Positions 35,110 through 44,579 are shown, numbered from the stretch's first letter. The stretch: 64,000 nucleotides of DNA from Methylotenera_A sp040387515 (GCA_040387515.1 JAZKDP010000012.1:25570-89569); one strand, 5' to 3'. Numbers and translations are program-made. Notes: generated by a model not told the origin, from the letters alone.

Positions 35110-36101
35110 TAGCAGTATTTGTCCTCACTTAATAGATAGTTCTGAACATAATCTTTCACGCCATCTTCAAGGCTGGTGAATGGCACAGAGTAGCCTGCAG
35201 CGCGCAATTTAGTCATATTGGCTTCAGTGAAATATTGGTATTTACCTTGCAAGTCTTCTGGCATGGCAATGTAATCTATTTGCGGCGTTTTGCCCATGCT
35301 TTGCATCACGGCAGTGGCAAGATCATTAAAGCTACGTGCTTTGCCTGTACCAATGTTATATATGCCATTGGGGGCAGGTTTGTTTGCAATCACTGCTTCG
35401 TTTAAAAAGTGCGCGATAATATTGGCGCAGTCTTTTACATAGACAAAATCGCGCATCTGCATGCCGTCATTTATATTAGCTTTGTTGCTTTTAAATAACT
35501 GCATACGGCCAGTGGCTTGTACTTGGTTAAATGTGTGAAAAGCCACGCTTGCCATGCGTTCTTTATGGTATTCGTTAGGGCCATACACATTAAAAAATTT
35601 AAAGCCTGCCCATGCAGGCGGCTGTGGAAGGTTGTTAGCTACTTGGCGTAATGCCCATTGATCGAAAAAATGTTTTGAATAACCGTAGCCATTCAATGGA
35701 CGCAGGTTTTCAATATTCGCATCGTTATAACCAGCAGTGCCATCACCATAAGTGGCGGCAGAACTAGCGTAAAAGAAGGGCACTTTTTTTGCTGCACACC
35801 AAGACCATAAATTTTGGCTATAGTGAATATTGTCTGCAACCAGCTTGTTAAAATCGCGCTCAATAGTCGCACTGATGGCACCCATATGAATGACCGCATC
35901 AATATCATTTCTATCTTGTAACCACTCAAGTAATTGATCTTTTGGCAGATATTGCGCGTATTGGCGTTTAACCAAGTTCTGCCATTGTGATTCGTGCGCC
36001 AGATTGTCAACAATGACTAAGTCATCACGGTTAAGTTTGGTATTAAGGTGCCATGCGATGATTGAGCCAATCATCCCTGCGCCGCCTGTAATTACTATCA
36101 T
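35109..36101 (-). CDS. hldD: ADP-L-glycero-D-manno-heptose-6-epimerase
   Basis: HldD inverts C6 of ADP-D,D-heptose to give ADP-L,D-heptose, the donor for WaaC and WaaF. The 330-residue short-chain dehydrogenase-like protein binds NADP through GGAGMIGS (6-13). Its catalytic motif is YGYSK (Tyr139, Lys143), with Ser114-Ala-Ala-Thr-Tyr as the serine loop. It is the first gene of hldD-gmhA-hldE-waaF. Its start is near hemH's end (37 bases away), but both run the same way, so hemH may feed into this operon. Confidence 0.97.
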   Translation of the reverse strand: MIVITGGAGMIGSIIAWHLNTKLNRDDLVIVDNLAHESQWQNLVKRQYAQYLPKDQLLEWLQDRNDIDAVIHMGAISATIERDFNKLVADNIHYSQNLWSWCAAKKVPFFYASSAATYGDGTAGYNDANIENLRPLNGYGYSKHFFDQWALRQVANNLPQPPAWAGFKFFNVYGPNEYHKERMASVAFHTFNQVQATGRMQLFKSNKANINDGMQMRDFVYVKDCANIIAHFLNEAVIANKPAPNGIYNIGTGKARSFNDLATAVMQSMGKTPQIDYIAMPEDLQGKYQYFTEANMTKLRAAGYSVPFTSLEDGVKDYVQNYLLSEDKYC

Positions 36102-36138
36102 AGATGCGATTTACTCACTAAAAATGAGAGTATAACGC

Positions 36139-37257
36139 TTATTGTTTAGCGCCCAAAGCTTGGGCTCTCAATTTAGACATTTCTGCATCTTTTTTCGCCT
36201 GTGCACTATCCCAATCGCCAAAGGAATCAGTAGTCACCCAGCCTTGCAGATTTTCCAGCGCAATCTCTGTCATCGCGTGTATCCAAGCGTCATTTTCGTT
36301 AAGCGCAGGAATATAGTGATATTCGCCGCCGCCAGCGTGAGTAAATATATCTTTGCCTTCTATGGCGATTTCTTCTAAGGTTTCCAGACAGTCGCTACTA
36401 AAACCTGGGCAAACGACATCAACACGCTTGGTTTTTACTTTACCTAAATCTTCTAAGATTGCCGCCAAATAAGGTTTTAGCCATTCTTGTTTACCAAAGC
36501 GTGATTGAAACGCGATGACATAGTCATCTTTTCCTAAACCCAGCGCTTCAGCCAGTAATCGCCCGGTTTTGTGGCAGGCACAGTGATAGGGGTCGCCTTT
36601 GGTTAAATGCACTTTCGGTACGCCATGAAAGCTTATGACCAACTTTGCTGGCTTGCCGTTAATTTGCCAATAAGCTTGCACGCTGTTTGCTAGCGCTGCA
36701 ATATAGGCAGGATGATCGTGGTAACTGCGAATGGTACGTACTGCAGGTACGTTGCGCATCTTGAGCAGCACTTTCCATACAGCATCCAATGACGCAGAGG
36801 TGCTGCTGGCAGCATATTGCGGATAAAGTGGAAAAACTAAAATCTTGTCGCAGTGTTGCGCTTTAAGTTTTTCAATCGCAGATTGCATGCTGGGATTGCC
36901 GTAACTCATACCTAATTCAACGGCGAAGGGCGATTTGATTTTTTGTGCTATAAATCCACGTAATAGTTGGGCTTGTTTTTGCGCATGTACTAATAGTGGT
37001 GAACCTTCGCTAGTCCACACCTGCGCATATTTTGCGGCGGATTTTTTTGGGCGGATCACTAAAATAATGCCATTTAAAATCAACCACCAAACGGCGCGCG
37101 GAATCTCGACCACACGCGTATCGCTCAAAAACTGTCGTAGGTAAGGTCGTAAAGCTTTGGCGGTGGGCGCATCTGGAGTGCCAAGATTGGCGATTAAGAT
37201 ACCGACTTTAAGTTGATCGCCGTGGGAAAAAGGGGGTTCAGGGTTGTAATAGGCCAT
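36139..37257 (-). CDS. hemH: ferrochelatase
   Basis: HemH inserts Fe(II) into protoporphyrin IX, the last step of heme synthesis. The ATG at 37257 gives 372 residues beginning MAYYNPEPPFSHGD; a further upstream TTG exists but is less likely. The core motifs are VGILIANLGTPDAPT, the active-site histidine in VISFHGVPKVHLTKGD (followed by HCACHKTGRL), and the family region FQSRFGKQEWLKPY. Cysteines in PGFSSDCLETLEEI are in the usual place. The next gene downstream is hldD, 37 bases on. Confidence 0.96.
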   Translation of the reverse strand: MAYYNPEPPFSHGDQLKVGILIANLGTPDAPTAKALRPYLRQFLSDTRVVEIPRAVWWLILNGIILVIRPKKSAAKYAQVWTSEGSPLLVHAQKQAQLLRGFIAQKIKSPFAVELGMSYGNPSMQSAIEKLKAQHCDKILVFPLYPQYAASSTSASLDAVWKVLLKMRNVPAVRTIRSYHDHPAYIAALANSVQAYWQINGKPAKLVISFHGVPKVHLTKGDPYHCACHKTGRLLAEALGLGKDDYVIAFQSRFGKQEWLKPYLAAILEDLGKVKTKRVDVVCPGFSSDCLETLEEIAIEGKDIFTHAGGGEYHYIPALNENDAWIHAMTEIALENLQGWVTTDSFGDWDSAQAKKDAEMSKLRAQALGAKQ

Positions 37258-37344
37258 AACGATAATTTTAGTGTAAAGGCCTGCCAATAGCTATTAACAA
37301 AGCACGTGGCAGAGAAAAGTTATGCCGAATGAGGCTTAGAAGTT

Positions 37345-38355
37345 TTAAGCATTGGATAGTGCGTTGGATAATAATTTCGCTGTCACATCCACAATCGGAA
37401 TCACGCGTTCATAAGCCATTCTGGTAGGGCCAATGACGCCAAGCGTCCCGACCACTTGACCATCCGCTTCATAAGGCGCGGTGATCATACTGCATTCGTC
37501 TAATGGCAGATATCCGCTTTCGCCGCCAATAAAAATTTGGATACCTTCTGCACGCTGGCTGTTATCTAGCAATTGCATCAATGACGTGCGGCGCTCAAAT
37601 ATTTCAAACAATTTACGTAAGCTATTCACGTTAGTCGATAACTCATCTACTTGTAACAAATTGCGCTCCCCCGCAATTACTACACCATCATTGTCGACAG
37701 CTTTGCTGCTGGCTTCTAGCGCCGCCGCCATCAATGTGCTGATATCGGTTTGCATTTGCTTGAGTTCAAGGTGCAGCTTCTGTTGCACTTCTGTAAATGT
37801 TTGCCCTGAGAAATTGGTATTAAAATAGTTGGTGGCTTGGGTTAATTCGCTGGCAGAGTAAGGTTTTTCAGCCAAAATAATGCGATTTTGCACATTGCCA
37901 TCACTGGTCACAATAATCACTAAAATGCGTTTATCACTCAGTGGCAAAAATTCCAAATGTTTAAAAGCAAGGCGTTGACGTTTGGGAATCATCACCACAC
38001 CTGCAAATTGTGTGAGTTGTGACAGCATATCTGCTGCGCTGCTAATCAGCTCATTTTGATTAGGCGAATTTAAGCCCATTTTCATCAATTGAATAGCCTG
38101 ATTTTCAAGCGGCTGAACCGTTAATAATGAATCGACAAATAGCCGATAACCTTTTTGCGTGGGAATCCGTCCAGCAGAAGTGTGCGGGCTGGCGATAAAG
38201 CCCAGCTGTTCTAAATCGGACATCACATTACGAATCGTCGCTGCGCTCACGTCCAGCCCGCTGTGTTGCAACAGCGTGCGCGAGCCGATTGGCTGACCAT
38301 CACTAATGTAATGTTCTACCAAGGTTTTTAGCAAGATTTGTGCGCGTTTGTCCAA
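37345..38355 (-). CDS. hrcA: heat-inducible transcription repressor HrcA
   Basis: HrcA represses chaperone genes by binding CIRCE inverted repeats and is helped by GroEL. The 336-residue protein has an N-terminal winged-helix domain (GSRTLLQHSGLDVSAATIRNVMSDLEQLGF, SPHTSAGRIPTQKGYRLFVDSL) and the HrcA GAF-like dimer domain. The frame begins with TTG; no ATG lies in the conserved N-terminus. No CIRCE element is visible in front of grpE, dnaK or dnaJ, so its target here may be groESL elsewhere. It is encoded near nadK-recN, a common arrangement. Confidence 0.94.
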   Translation of the reverse strand: MDKRAQILLKTLVEHYISDGQPIGSRTLLQHSGLDVSAATIRNVMSDLEQLGFIASPHTSAGRIPTQKGYRLFVDSLLTVQPLENQAIQLMKMGLNSPNQNELISSAADMLSQLTQFAGVVMIPKRQRLAFKHLEFLPLSDKRILVIIVTSDGNVQNRIILAEKPYSASELTQATNYFNTNFSGQTFTEVQQKLHLELKQMQTDISTLMAAALEASSKAVDNDGVVIAGERNLLQVDELSTNVNSLRKLFEIFERRTSLMQLLDNSQRAEGIQIFIGGESGYLPLDECSMITAPYEADGQVVGTLGVIGPTRMAYERVIPIVDVTAKLLSNALSNA

Positions 38356-38668
38356 ATGGAATGACTTTATTAATAGTCCATGATTAACAGTTAATTTAAG
38401 TTGAAGTTTTACTTAACTAATATTCTGCCTCACTTTACCTATTTCAAGTACGCAAGACTTACAAATGCTGTGCATTAAAGCCAACATTTTTGAAAATTGT
38501 TACTTTATGGATATTTCATTAGCCCGTTCGGACTAATCCGACCAAAAACTGCCATTGATTTGAATCTGTTTTAACGACCCATTCGTAACTAAAAATGGAT
38601 TGTTAAATCCATTTCGAAATGGTTTTTGTTTTAAAAAGTATTTTTTAAATTTTTTAAGGAGTTTTATG
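38356..38668. other. 313-bp intergenic region between divergent hrcA and PEP-CTERM gene
   Basis: AT-rich. It contains short palindromes, including TCGGACTAATCCGA (38528-38541) and a set of ATCCATTT/AAATGGAT half-sites (38593-38622) just before the plus-strand gene. These are candidate regulator sites, but no regulator can be named. Confidence 0.5.
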
Positions 38669-39544
38669 ATGAAACATTCATGGTTAAAAATTACATTATC
38701 GCTGGGCTTTATTGCCAGCACATCAGCATTTAATGCGGCACAAGCGGAAAGTTTAGTTGGTATTACAAGTGACAATCAAATTGGCGTATTTGATTCGGCA
38801 AATGTGGCTACTGCTGCATTTGTCAATATTTCAGGTTTAAGCGTTGGTGAGTCGTTAATTGGCATTGATTTACGCCCATCTAACAACACTTTATACGGTA
38901 TTAGTAGTGCCAGTAATTTATACACGGTAGATGCTTATACCGGCGCTGCATCATTTGTTGCCGCATTGAGTGGTTATACGGTTAATTCAAATTTAGGTTA
39001 TGGTTTGGACTTTAACCCAGTGGCTGATCGCACTGCCGCAGCATCATTGCGTGTAGTCAGTTCTGCAGGGGATAACTTGGCGGTAAATGTTGCAACAGGT
39101 GTCGTTGGTAATCAAGCAAATACAATCGCAGCAGGCTATTCAGCGGTTGCTTATGCAAACTCTGACCCAAGTGTAACGGCTACAGCTACGCAACTTTATT
39201 ATCTAAACAGCGCTACCGATACGTTATCAGTGGCACCAGGTGCTTTTAATACGCCAAGTATTTCACTGATTGGCGCAATCGGCTTGGATATTCTAAATGC
39301 GAATGGTTTTGAATTGTTTAGTAATGGCAATGCATTTGCAATAGTTAATACCGATAATGGCACGTTAGACAGCCAATTGTTGGGCATTAATCTATCTACA
39401 GGCGCAGGTACGTTATTGGGGTCATTCAACGGTACACTTAACGGCTTAGCGGCAGCGCCATCAGCAGTACCAGTGCCAGCAGCGGCGTGGTTGTTCGGTT
39501 CTGCATTAATGGGTTTTGCCGGCTTTAGACGTAAATCAGTTTAA
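38669..39544 (+). CDS. PEP-CTERM protein with DUF4394-like beta-repeat domain
   Basis: From the ATG at 38669 (AAGGAG seven bases upstream; ATG 38666 also possible) this is a 291-residue exported protein. A signal peptide ends near AQA|E. The body is a regular beta-rich domain with phrases such as LVGITSDNQIGVFD and LIGIDLRPSNNTLYGIS, as in DUF4394 propeller-like proteins. The C-terminus is an exosortase sorting tail: a proline-rich VPVPAA motif, a hydrophobic helix, and a basic end (RRKSV). Such proteins go to the cell surface or extracellular polysaccharide. The exosortase is not in the window. The tail matches another protein at 47154-47690. Confidence 0.9.
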   Translation: MKHSWLKITLSLGFIASTSAFNAAQAESLVGITSDNQIGVFDSANVATAAFVNISGLSVGESLIGIDLRPSNNTLYGISSASNLYTVDAYTGAASFVAALSGYTVNSNLGYGLDFNPVADRTAAASLRVVSSAGDNLAVNVATGVVGNQANTIAAGYSAVAYANSDPSVTATATQLYYLNSATDTLSVAPGAFNTPSISLIGAIGLDILNANGFELFSNGNAFAIVNTDNGTLDSQLLGINLSTGAGTLLGSFNGTLNGLAAAPSAVPVPAAAWLFGSALMGFAGFRRKSV

Positions 39545-39558
39545 TCATGTTCTTAGTG

Positions 39559-39602
39559 AAAATGAGTGCTTCATTTACCCCCTAAATTTAAGCACTCATT
39601 TT
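39559..39602 (+). repeat. hairpin after the PEP-CTERM gene
   Basis: A 13-bp inverted repeat (39559-39571 and 39590-39602; AAAATGAGTGCTT and complement) directly precedes the stronger terminator that follows. Confidence 0.75.
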
Positions 39603-39650
39603 AAAGCTGGGCTATATTTAGGCTAGTCCTAAATATAGCCCAGCTTTTTT
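39603..39650 (+). terminator. strong Rho-independent terminator
   Basis: A perfect 20-bp stem (39603-39622 and 39628-39647) with a 5-nt loop is followed by six T residues. It separates the PEP-CTERM gene from nadK. Confidence 0.95.
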
Positions 39651-39706
39651 ATCAGTTTTTATAAGCGTACTTTTTCAAATATCCTAATCTATGATTTAAT
39701 ACTGGG

Positions 39707-40576
39707 ATGACTCAGCCGTTCAAATCTATCGCCATTATTGGCAAATACATGAATCAACATGCCTTGCAGCAAATGCAGGCGGATTTGGCAGATTTAGCAC
39801 GACATTTAAGAGCCAAAAAAATTGAAGTTTGGATAGAAGAAAATACGGCACAACACGCTGAATTATCTGGTTTTAAAACCGCATCGCTGACAAGTATTGG
39901 CAGCAAAGTAGATTTAGCCATTGTGATGGGCGGTGATGGCACCATGCTAAGCGTGGCAAGAAGCCTCATTGATAACAATATTCCGCTAGTGGGCATTAAC
40001 CGCGGCCGCTTTGGTTTTTTAACTGATTTACGCGCAGAAGATATGTTGCGATCAGTTGACAGGGTTTTATCCAATCGCTACCAAATTGAATCGCGCATGC
40101 TGATTAATGCCAAAATATTGCGTGGCGGCAAAACCATACATCAAGGTTTGGCGTTCAATGATGTGGTGATTAAAGGCGGTTTGCGTTTAATTGAGATGGC
40201 CGTTGAAATTAATGGCAAATTTGTACACAAACAACGCGCAGACGGTTTGATTTTAAGTACGCCAACTGGCACCACAGCTTATGCTTTAAGTGCAGGCGGC
40301 CCTATTTTACACCCCAGTTTAGAAGCCATTGCCATTGTGCCTGTGAGCCCGCATACGCTTAGCAACCGGCCAATTGCAGTCAATAGTTCCAGCTTGATTC
40401 AGATCACATTAATACAAAGTGATGATGGCCAAGTGAGTTATGACGGGCAGTTTCAAATGCTGTTAGAAAGCGGTGACAGGATTTTAATTCAACGTGCGGA
40501 AAAAGAAGTGAAGTTGCTACATCCAAGCGAATACTGTTATTTTGATATGTTGCGCAATAAACTCAACTGGGGCTAG
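39707..40576 (+). CDS. nadK: NAD kinase
   Basis: NadK phosphorylates NAD to NADP using ATP or polyphosphate. The 289-residue protein has the catalytic GGDG motif (75-78) in VMGGDGTMLSVAR, the second motif INRGRFGFLTDL, and the substrate loop STPTGTTAYALSAGGPI. The ATG is near the end of the terminator region, with its own promoter presumed there. It is followed on the same strand by a hairpin repeat and recN. Confidence 0.97.
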   Translation: MTQPFKSIAIIGKYMNQHALQQMQADLADLARHLRAKKIEVWIEENTAQHAELSGFKTASLTSIGSKVDLAIVMGGDGTMLSVARSLIDNNIPLVGINRGRFGFLTDLRAEDMLRSVDRVLSNRYQIESRMLINAKILRGGKTIHQGLAFNDVVIKGGLRLIEMAVEINGKFVHKQRADGLILSTPTGTTAYALSAGGPILHPSLEAIAIVPVSPHTLSNRPIAVNSSSLIQITLIQSDDGQVSYDGQFQMLLESGDRILIQRAEKEVKLLHPSEYCYFDMLRNKLNWG

Positions 40577-40590
40577 TTATTCAATGCAAC

Positions 40591-40669
40591 AATTTGCAAT
40601 CACTGCGTTAACTGCGGCTTGCCGTACTATGTGTACTGTCTGCACCTTGTCGCCTTGTGCTTGCAAATT
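40591..40669. repeat. dispersed hairpin repeat, copy B
   Basis: It has the same 25-nt core as the element at 28083-28187 (40617-40641; 22 of 25 bases identical, the three changes all in the centre). The flanking arms are different: AATTTGCAATCAC (40591-40603) pairs with GTGCTTGCAAATT (40657-40669). It lies in the nadK-recN gap. Confidence 0.85.
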
Positions 40670-40717
40670 CTTCCAATGAATATACGATTTATAAAGTTTT
40701 AATGAGTTATTAAACCT

Positions 40718-42367
40718 ATGCTACAAGCACTTTCCATTCGCGATTTCATTATTGTTGACTCACTCGATTTAGAGTTTGAAAACGGCTTTACCACGCTCAC
40801 TGGCGAAACTGGCGCGGGTAAATCCATTTTAATTGACGCGTTATCGCTAGCTTTGGGTGCGCGAAATGATGGTTTGATTGCACGCGCAGGCAGCGATAAA
40901 GCTGACATTAGCGCGACTTTTTCAATTAACCAAAATATAGCTGCCAAAAACTGGTTAAGTGAAAATGAAATCGAAGTGGATGATTCGTTAATGTTGCGGC
41001 GCGTGATTTATGCTGATGGCCGTAGTCGCGGCTTTATTAATGGCGCCTCAGCAACCGTTAATCAGATGAAAGAGTTAGGTGAGTTTTTGGTGGATATTTA
41101 TAGCCAAAATGCCCACCACTCTTTACTTAAGCCGACTACCCAACGGCAAATTTTGGATGACTTTGCTGGCAGTTCAGCATTGGCCAGCCAAGTAGCGAAA
41201 CAATATAAAACTTGGGCGCAATTGAACTGCCAACGTATTGATGCCGAAAAAAATGCGGCCACTTATGCTGATGAGTTAGCAGAATTGCGCGACCAAACGC
41301 GTGAGTTACAGCAACTTAATTTTTCGCTGGATGATTGGCAGGAAACGCAATTGGAACATCATCGTTTGGCTAACGGCGCTAGTTTGTTGGCAGGCTTAGA
41401 AGCTTGCATTGCGCTGCTGGATGAAAATGATGTAAATGCAAGTGCAATGCTGGTCCAAGTGCAGCAGAAATTAGTCACATTGGTGGAATTTGATGGGCAA
41501 TTAAAAGAGGCAGCAGACGGTGTTGATTCTGCGCTGATACAACTGGAAGAGGCCAGTCGCGCCCTAAATCGCTATTTGCAAAAAGCAGAATTAGACCCAG
41601 CAAGGCTTATTGAAGTTGAAAACCACATCCATGCGGTGCACAACATTTCGCGCAAATATCGCAGTAAGCCAGAAGAGCTGCCTGATTTGCTAGTGCTATG
41701 CCAAGTGCGCATGACGGAGTTAGAAAGCTTTGCCAATGATGGCGCATTAGCGAAACAAGAGGCTGAAGCGCTAAAAACTTTCCAAGATTTGGCCAAGCAA
41801 TTAAGTCAAAGTCGCCAACAAGCAGCCAAAATATTAAGCCAAAAAATCAGCGCGGAAATGCAACGCCTATCATTAAGTGGCGGCAAATTTGAAGTTTCAT
41901 TAATTGCATGCGAGCCGTCAGTTAACGGTTTAGAGACGGTAGAATTTTTAGTGGCAGGACACGCAGGCGTTGAGCCGCGACCTCTTAACAAAGTCGCATC
42001 TGGCGGTGAATTGTCACGCATCAGCTTGGCATTACATGTGACGACTGCATCTCAAGGCAGCGTGCCATGTATGATTTTTGATGAAGTCGATGTAGGCATT
42101 GGCGGCGGCGTAGCAGAAGTAGTAGGGCAACTGCTAAAACAATTAGGTGCAGAGCGTCAAGTGTTAGTCATTACGCATCTACCGCAAGTCGCATCTCAAG
42201 CCACGCAACATTTGCAAGTGAGCAAAACCCAAACAAATGGGGCAACGTTAAGCCATATTCAAGCATTAAGTGCAGATGAACGAGTAGAAGAAGTTGCGCG
42301 GATGTTAGGCGGTTTGAATATAACAGAGACCACGCGTAGTCATGCAAAAGAGATGCTGGGAGCTTAA
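40718..42367 (+). CDS. recN: DNA repair protein RecN
   Basis: RecN is an SMC-like ATPase that acts at double-strand breaks. The 549-residue protein has a Walker A motif GETGAGKS (29-36), the N-terminal signature MLQALSIRDFIIVDSLDLEF, a long coiled-coil middle (about 160-380) and the C-terminal ABC signature (NKVASGGELSRISLALH) with Walker B FDEVDVGIGGG. No LexA box is seen just upstream, so SOS control is not obvious from this window. Confidence 0.97.
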   Translation: MLQALSIRDFIIVDSLDLEFENGFTTLTGETGAGKSILIDALSLALGARNDGLIARAGSDKADISATFSINQNIAAKNWLSENEIEVDDSLMLRRVIYADGRSRGFINGASATVNQMKELGEFLVDIYSQNAHHSLLKPTTQRQILDDFAGSSALASQVAKQYKTWAQLNCQRIDAEKNAATYADELAELRDQTRELQQLNFSLDDWQETQLEHHRLANGASLLAGLEACIALLDENDVNASAMLVQVQQKLVTLVEFDGQLKEAADGVDSALIQLEEASRALNRYLQKAELDPARLIEVENHIHAVHNISRKYRSKPEELPDLLVLCQVRMTELESFANDGALAKQEAEALKTFQDLAKQLSQSRQQAAKILSQKISAEMQRLSLSGGKFEVSLIACEPSVNGLETVEFLVAGHAGVEPRPLNKVASGGELSRISLALHVTTASQGSVPCMIFDEVDVGIGGGVAEVVGQLLKQLGAERQVLVITHLPQVASQATQHLQVSKTQTNGATLSHIQALSADERVEEVARMLGGLNITETTRSHAKEMLGA

Positions 42368-42420
42368 CGTCTGAGTTAAGTGGTTTTGTTAGGCGTCCCG
42401 CTTGAATGACGGATTATGCA

Positions 42421-42860
42421 TTAGTGCATATTTAAAATTGATTTCTTTTTCTCTTGGTACTCTTTTTCGGTAATTATTCCGTCATCCTTGAGTTCTTTTA
42501 GTTTTTTTTAGTTCAGTGTACATATCTTTATCACCAGTAACTTTTATAGATTCGTCTTTTTCAATCTTTATGGTCGGATTTTTAGTGCTATCGAAATCAC
42601 CCGTTCTGCCGTAAGAATCAACTTTTCCATTAATTAGCCTTACGTAGTATGGCGATGTCCAGCCGCGAAACGCATCATCGTCAGTTTCCGATAGCTTATA
42701 ATTTAAATATTCTGTTCCATCTTTTGCGCTTACGCTAACAGGCTCACCCATAGGTTATTACTTGCTCTTTGGTCATGCCGATTTGCAGCCCGTTAACTTT
42801 TCCTGCTGTAGCGCAACCAACAATTAATATGGTCAATACAAGTAACATCCAGCTTTTCAC
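42421..42860 (-). pseudogene. broken SmpA/OmlA-like lipoprotein gene with SHOCT end, two frameshifts
   Basis: Three frame segments make one protein. GTG at 42860 (AGGGG eight bases before it) starts a lipoprotein signal (LTILIVGC) and the phrase GLQIGMTKEQVIT, typical of the BamE/OmlA fold, then stops near 42745. The next segment resumes in another frame as MGEPVSVSAKDGTEYLNYKLSE. It ends early at 42482 because of a run of eight A (42502-42509 on the plus strand as T). With one A fewer, the frame would continue as ELKKLKELKDDGIITEKEYQ, the SHOCT domain, to the stop at 42421. Either a decayed gene or two sequencing errors. Confidence 0.85.
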
Positions 42861-42949
42861 AGTAATTCCCCTTTAACTTATTCTTAAGGCATAACGTAAG
42901 GTAGACTCCAAACAAGCACTTAATTTTTTAAATCAATGGGTTAATTGTT

Positions 42950-44509
42950 TTATTTCGCTAACTCTGCCGCTTCAACCACTACCTTATAAAGCTGTACTTC
43001 CTGTGCTGTTTGAATACGTTCACCTACTGCAATTTGATTACGTTTGCCTGCTGCAATACCATTGATAATCATTGGTCTGCTTTGCCCAATCGCGCGGCCT
43101 GTTTGTGCATCATATTTTACTACGCGTACTTGTACGCGGCCGATTGGCACGCTGCTGCCATTTTGCACAATCGCATATAAATTACCTGCGTTATCCGCTT
43201 GCACGCCCGATTGAATGTATTTGGCTGGGTTGCGCGGTAAGTCAATGCGCATGGCGCGTTCAGCGGCTTCTTTACCAATATCAGAGTTTGAGCTGGCGGC
43301 CATTTGATAGTTTTGTAAGGCTAAATCTGTTTGCCCACGGCTTTCGGCAATTTGCCCCATTAACGCATATCCAGGTGCTGTGGGTAATAATTCATTGGCG
43401 CGTTTTAAATAGGGTTCAGCTTCAGTTTTTTTGCCCAAGTTAAATAAGGCAATGCCCGTTTGAATGTGGGGTTTAAAATAATCAGGCTGCATTTTGATGG
43501 CTTTCTCATAATAACCAATCGCTTCTTGTGATTTTTTATCGGTTAAAGCGATATCGCCTAATAGTTCTTGAAAACGTGCTTCGCGCGGTTCTCCTGCAAT
43601 GGCTTGTTTGGCCAACTTGGTTGCGGTAACGGTATCTTTCTTGGCTAGCGCTTTTACACCATCGTCATAAGCTTTGTAGGCGGCTTCGGTTGATTTTAAT
43701 TTACTTACTTTTTGTGCGTACAACTCCTTGCCCCAGTTGCCACCTGCACCGATTTTGGCAAGCGTTACTTTGTTGGCGGCCACACGCTCAGGTGAGGGCG
43801 GGTGGCTGGCAAATAGCCCAGTAATAAAATCACTTTTTTTGTCTGCGCTCAAGCGCACAAACGTTTCTTGCAAAGTGACTGCGGCAGATGGGTCGTAACC
43901 CGCTTTTTTCATATACAACATACCGTAGTAATCAGATTCTGATTCCGCATCGCGACCGTATTTACTAGTAGTTAATTGCGCGCCGAGTTGTGATGCACCC
44001 ACAATCAAATTTCCGTAATTACTGTTTTGCGCACCAATGCCCACTGCAATCATAGCGCCTTGCAGCAGAATGCCGCGTTCCATGCCTTTTGCGCCGTGGC
44101 GCGCGGCCGCATGCACAATTTCATGGCCCATCACAGCGGCTAACTCAGCCTCGCTATTTAATTCATACAATAAGCCCCGATTAAACGCAATTTTCCCGCC
44201 TGGCATTGCCCAAGCATTTGGCACCGAGTCGTTCAACACCACAAATTCATAAGGTAAATCTGGTCGATCAGAAACTGCACCTAGACGTTTGCCAATATCT
44301 TGCACATATGCGGTTAGCTCTGGATCGATAACGTAATCACCACCTTGCGATTGGCGGGCAGGGGAGTAATTTTCTTTACCAATCGCGATTTCTTTATCTT
44401 GCGAAACAAACTGAAATTCTGTTTTTTTGGTGACGGGATTTGTGCCGCAGGCAGAAATGCTTAAGCTGATAGCGACTGTAATCAGTAGCGAAGAATAGTG
44501 TTTAAACAT
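42950..44509 (-). CDS. M48 family metalloprotease with TPRs (BepA/YfgC-like), lipoprotein
   Basis: This is a periplasmic zinc peptidase with C-terminal tetratricopeptide repeats. The 519-residue precursor has a lipobox ending ISAC (Cys21). The zinc motif HExxH is His129-Glu130-x-x-His133, and a third ligand is expected in RDAESESD (186-193). The M48 signature is followed by TPR units about residues 320-410. BepA-type proteins in E. coli keep outer-membrane assembly clean by degrading stalled BAM substrates. A role here is by family analogy. A C-terminal beta domain after the TPRs (about 440-519) is unlike E. coli BepA. Confidence 0.9.
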   Translation of the reverse strand: MFKHYSSLLITVAISLSISACGTNPVTKKTEFQFVSQDKEIAIGKENYSPARQSQGGDYVIDPELTAYVQDIGKRLGAVSDRPDLPYEFVVLNDSVPNAWAMPGGKIAFNRGLLYELNSEAELAAVMGHEIVHAAARHGAKGMERGILLQGAMIAVGIGAQNSNYGNLIVGASQLGAQLTTSKYGRDAESESDYYGMLYMKKAGYDPSAAVTLQETFVRLSADKKSDFITGLFASHPPSPERVAANKVTLAKIGAGGNWGKELYAQKVSKLKSTEAAYKAYDDGVKALAKKDTVTATKLAKQAIAGEPREARFQELLGDIALTDKKSQEAIGYYEKAIKMQPDYFKPHIQTGIALFNLGKKTEAEPYLKRANELLPTAPGYALMGQIAESRGQTDLALQNYQMAASSNSDIGKEAAERAMRIDLPRNPAKYIQSGVQADNAGNLYAIVQNGSSVPIGRVQVRVVKYDAQTGRAIGQSRPMIINGIAAGKRNQIAVGERIQTAQEVQLYKVVVEAAELAK

Positions 44510-44579
44510 GATTGACTCCCCAATGCGAAGTTATTCAAAAGCAAGCAAGTTAAATATCAACGTTTTGCTATTAAATAAG

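Noticed and set aside
38528..38541. TCGGACTAATCCGA palindrome as a regulator site
   Set aside because: Stem of only five bases with no second copy; cannot be assigned to any known regulator.
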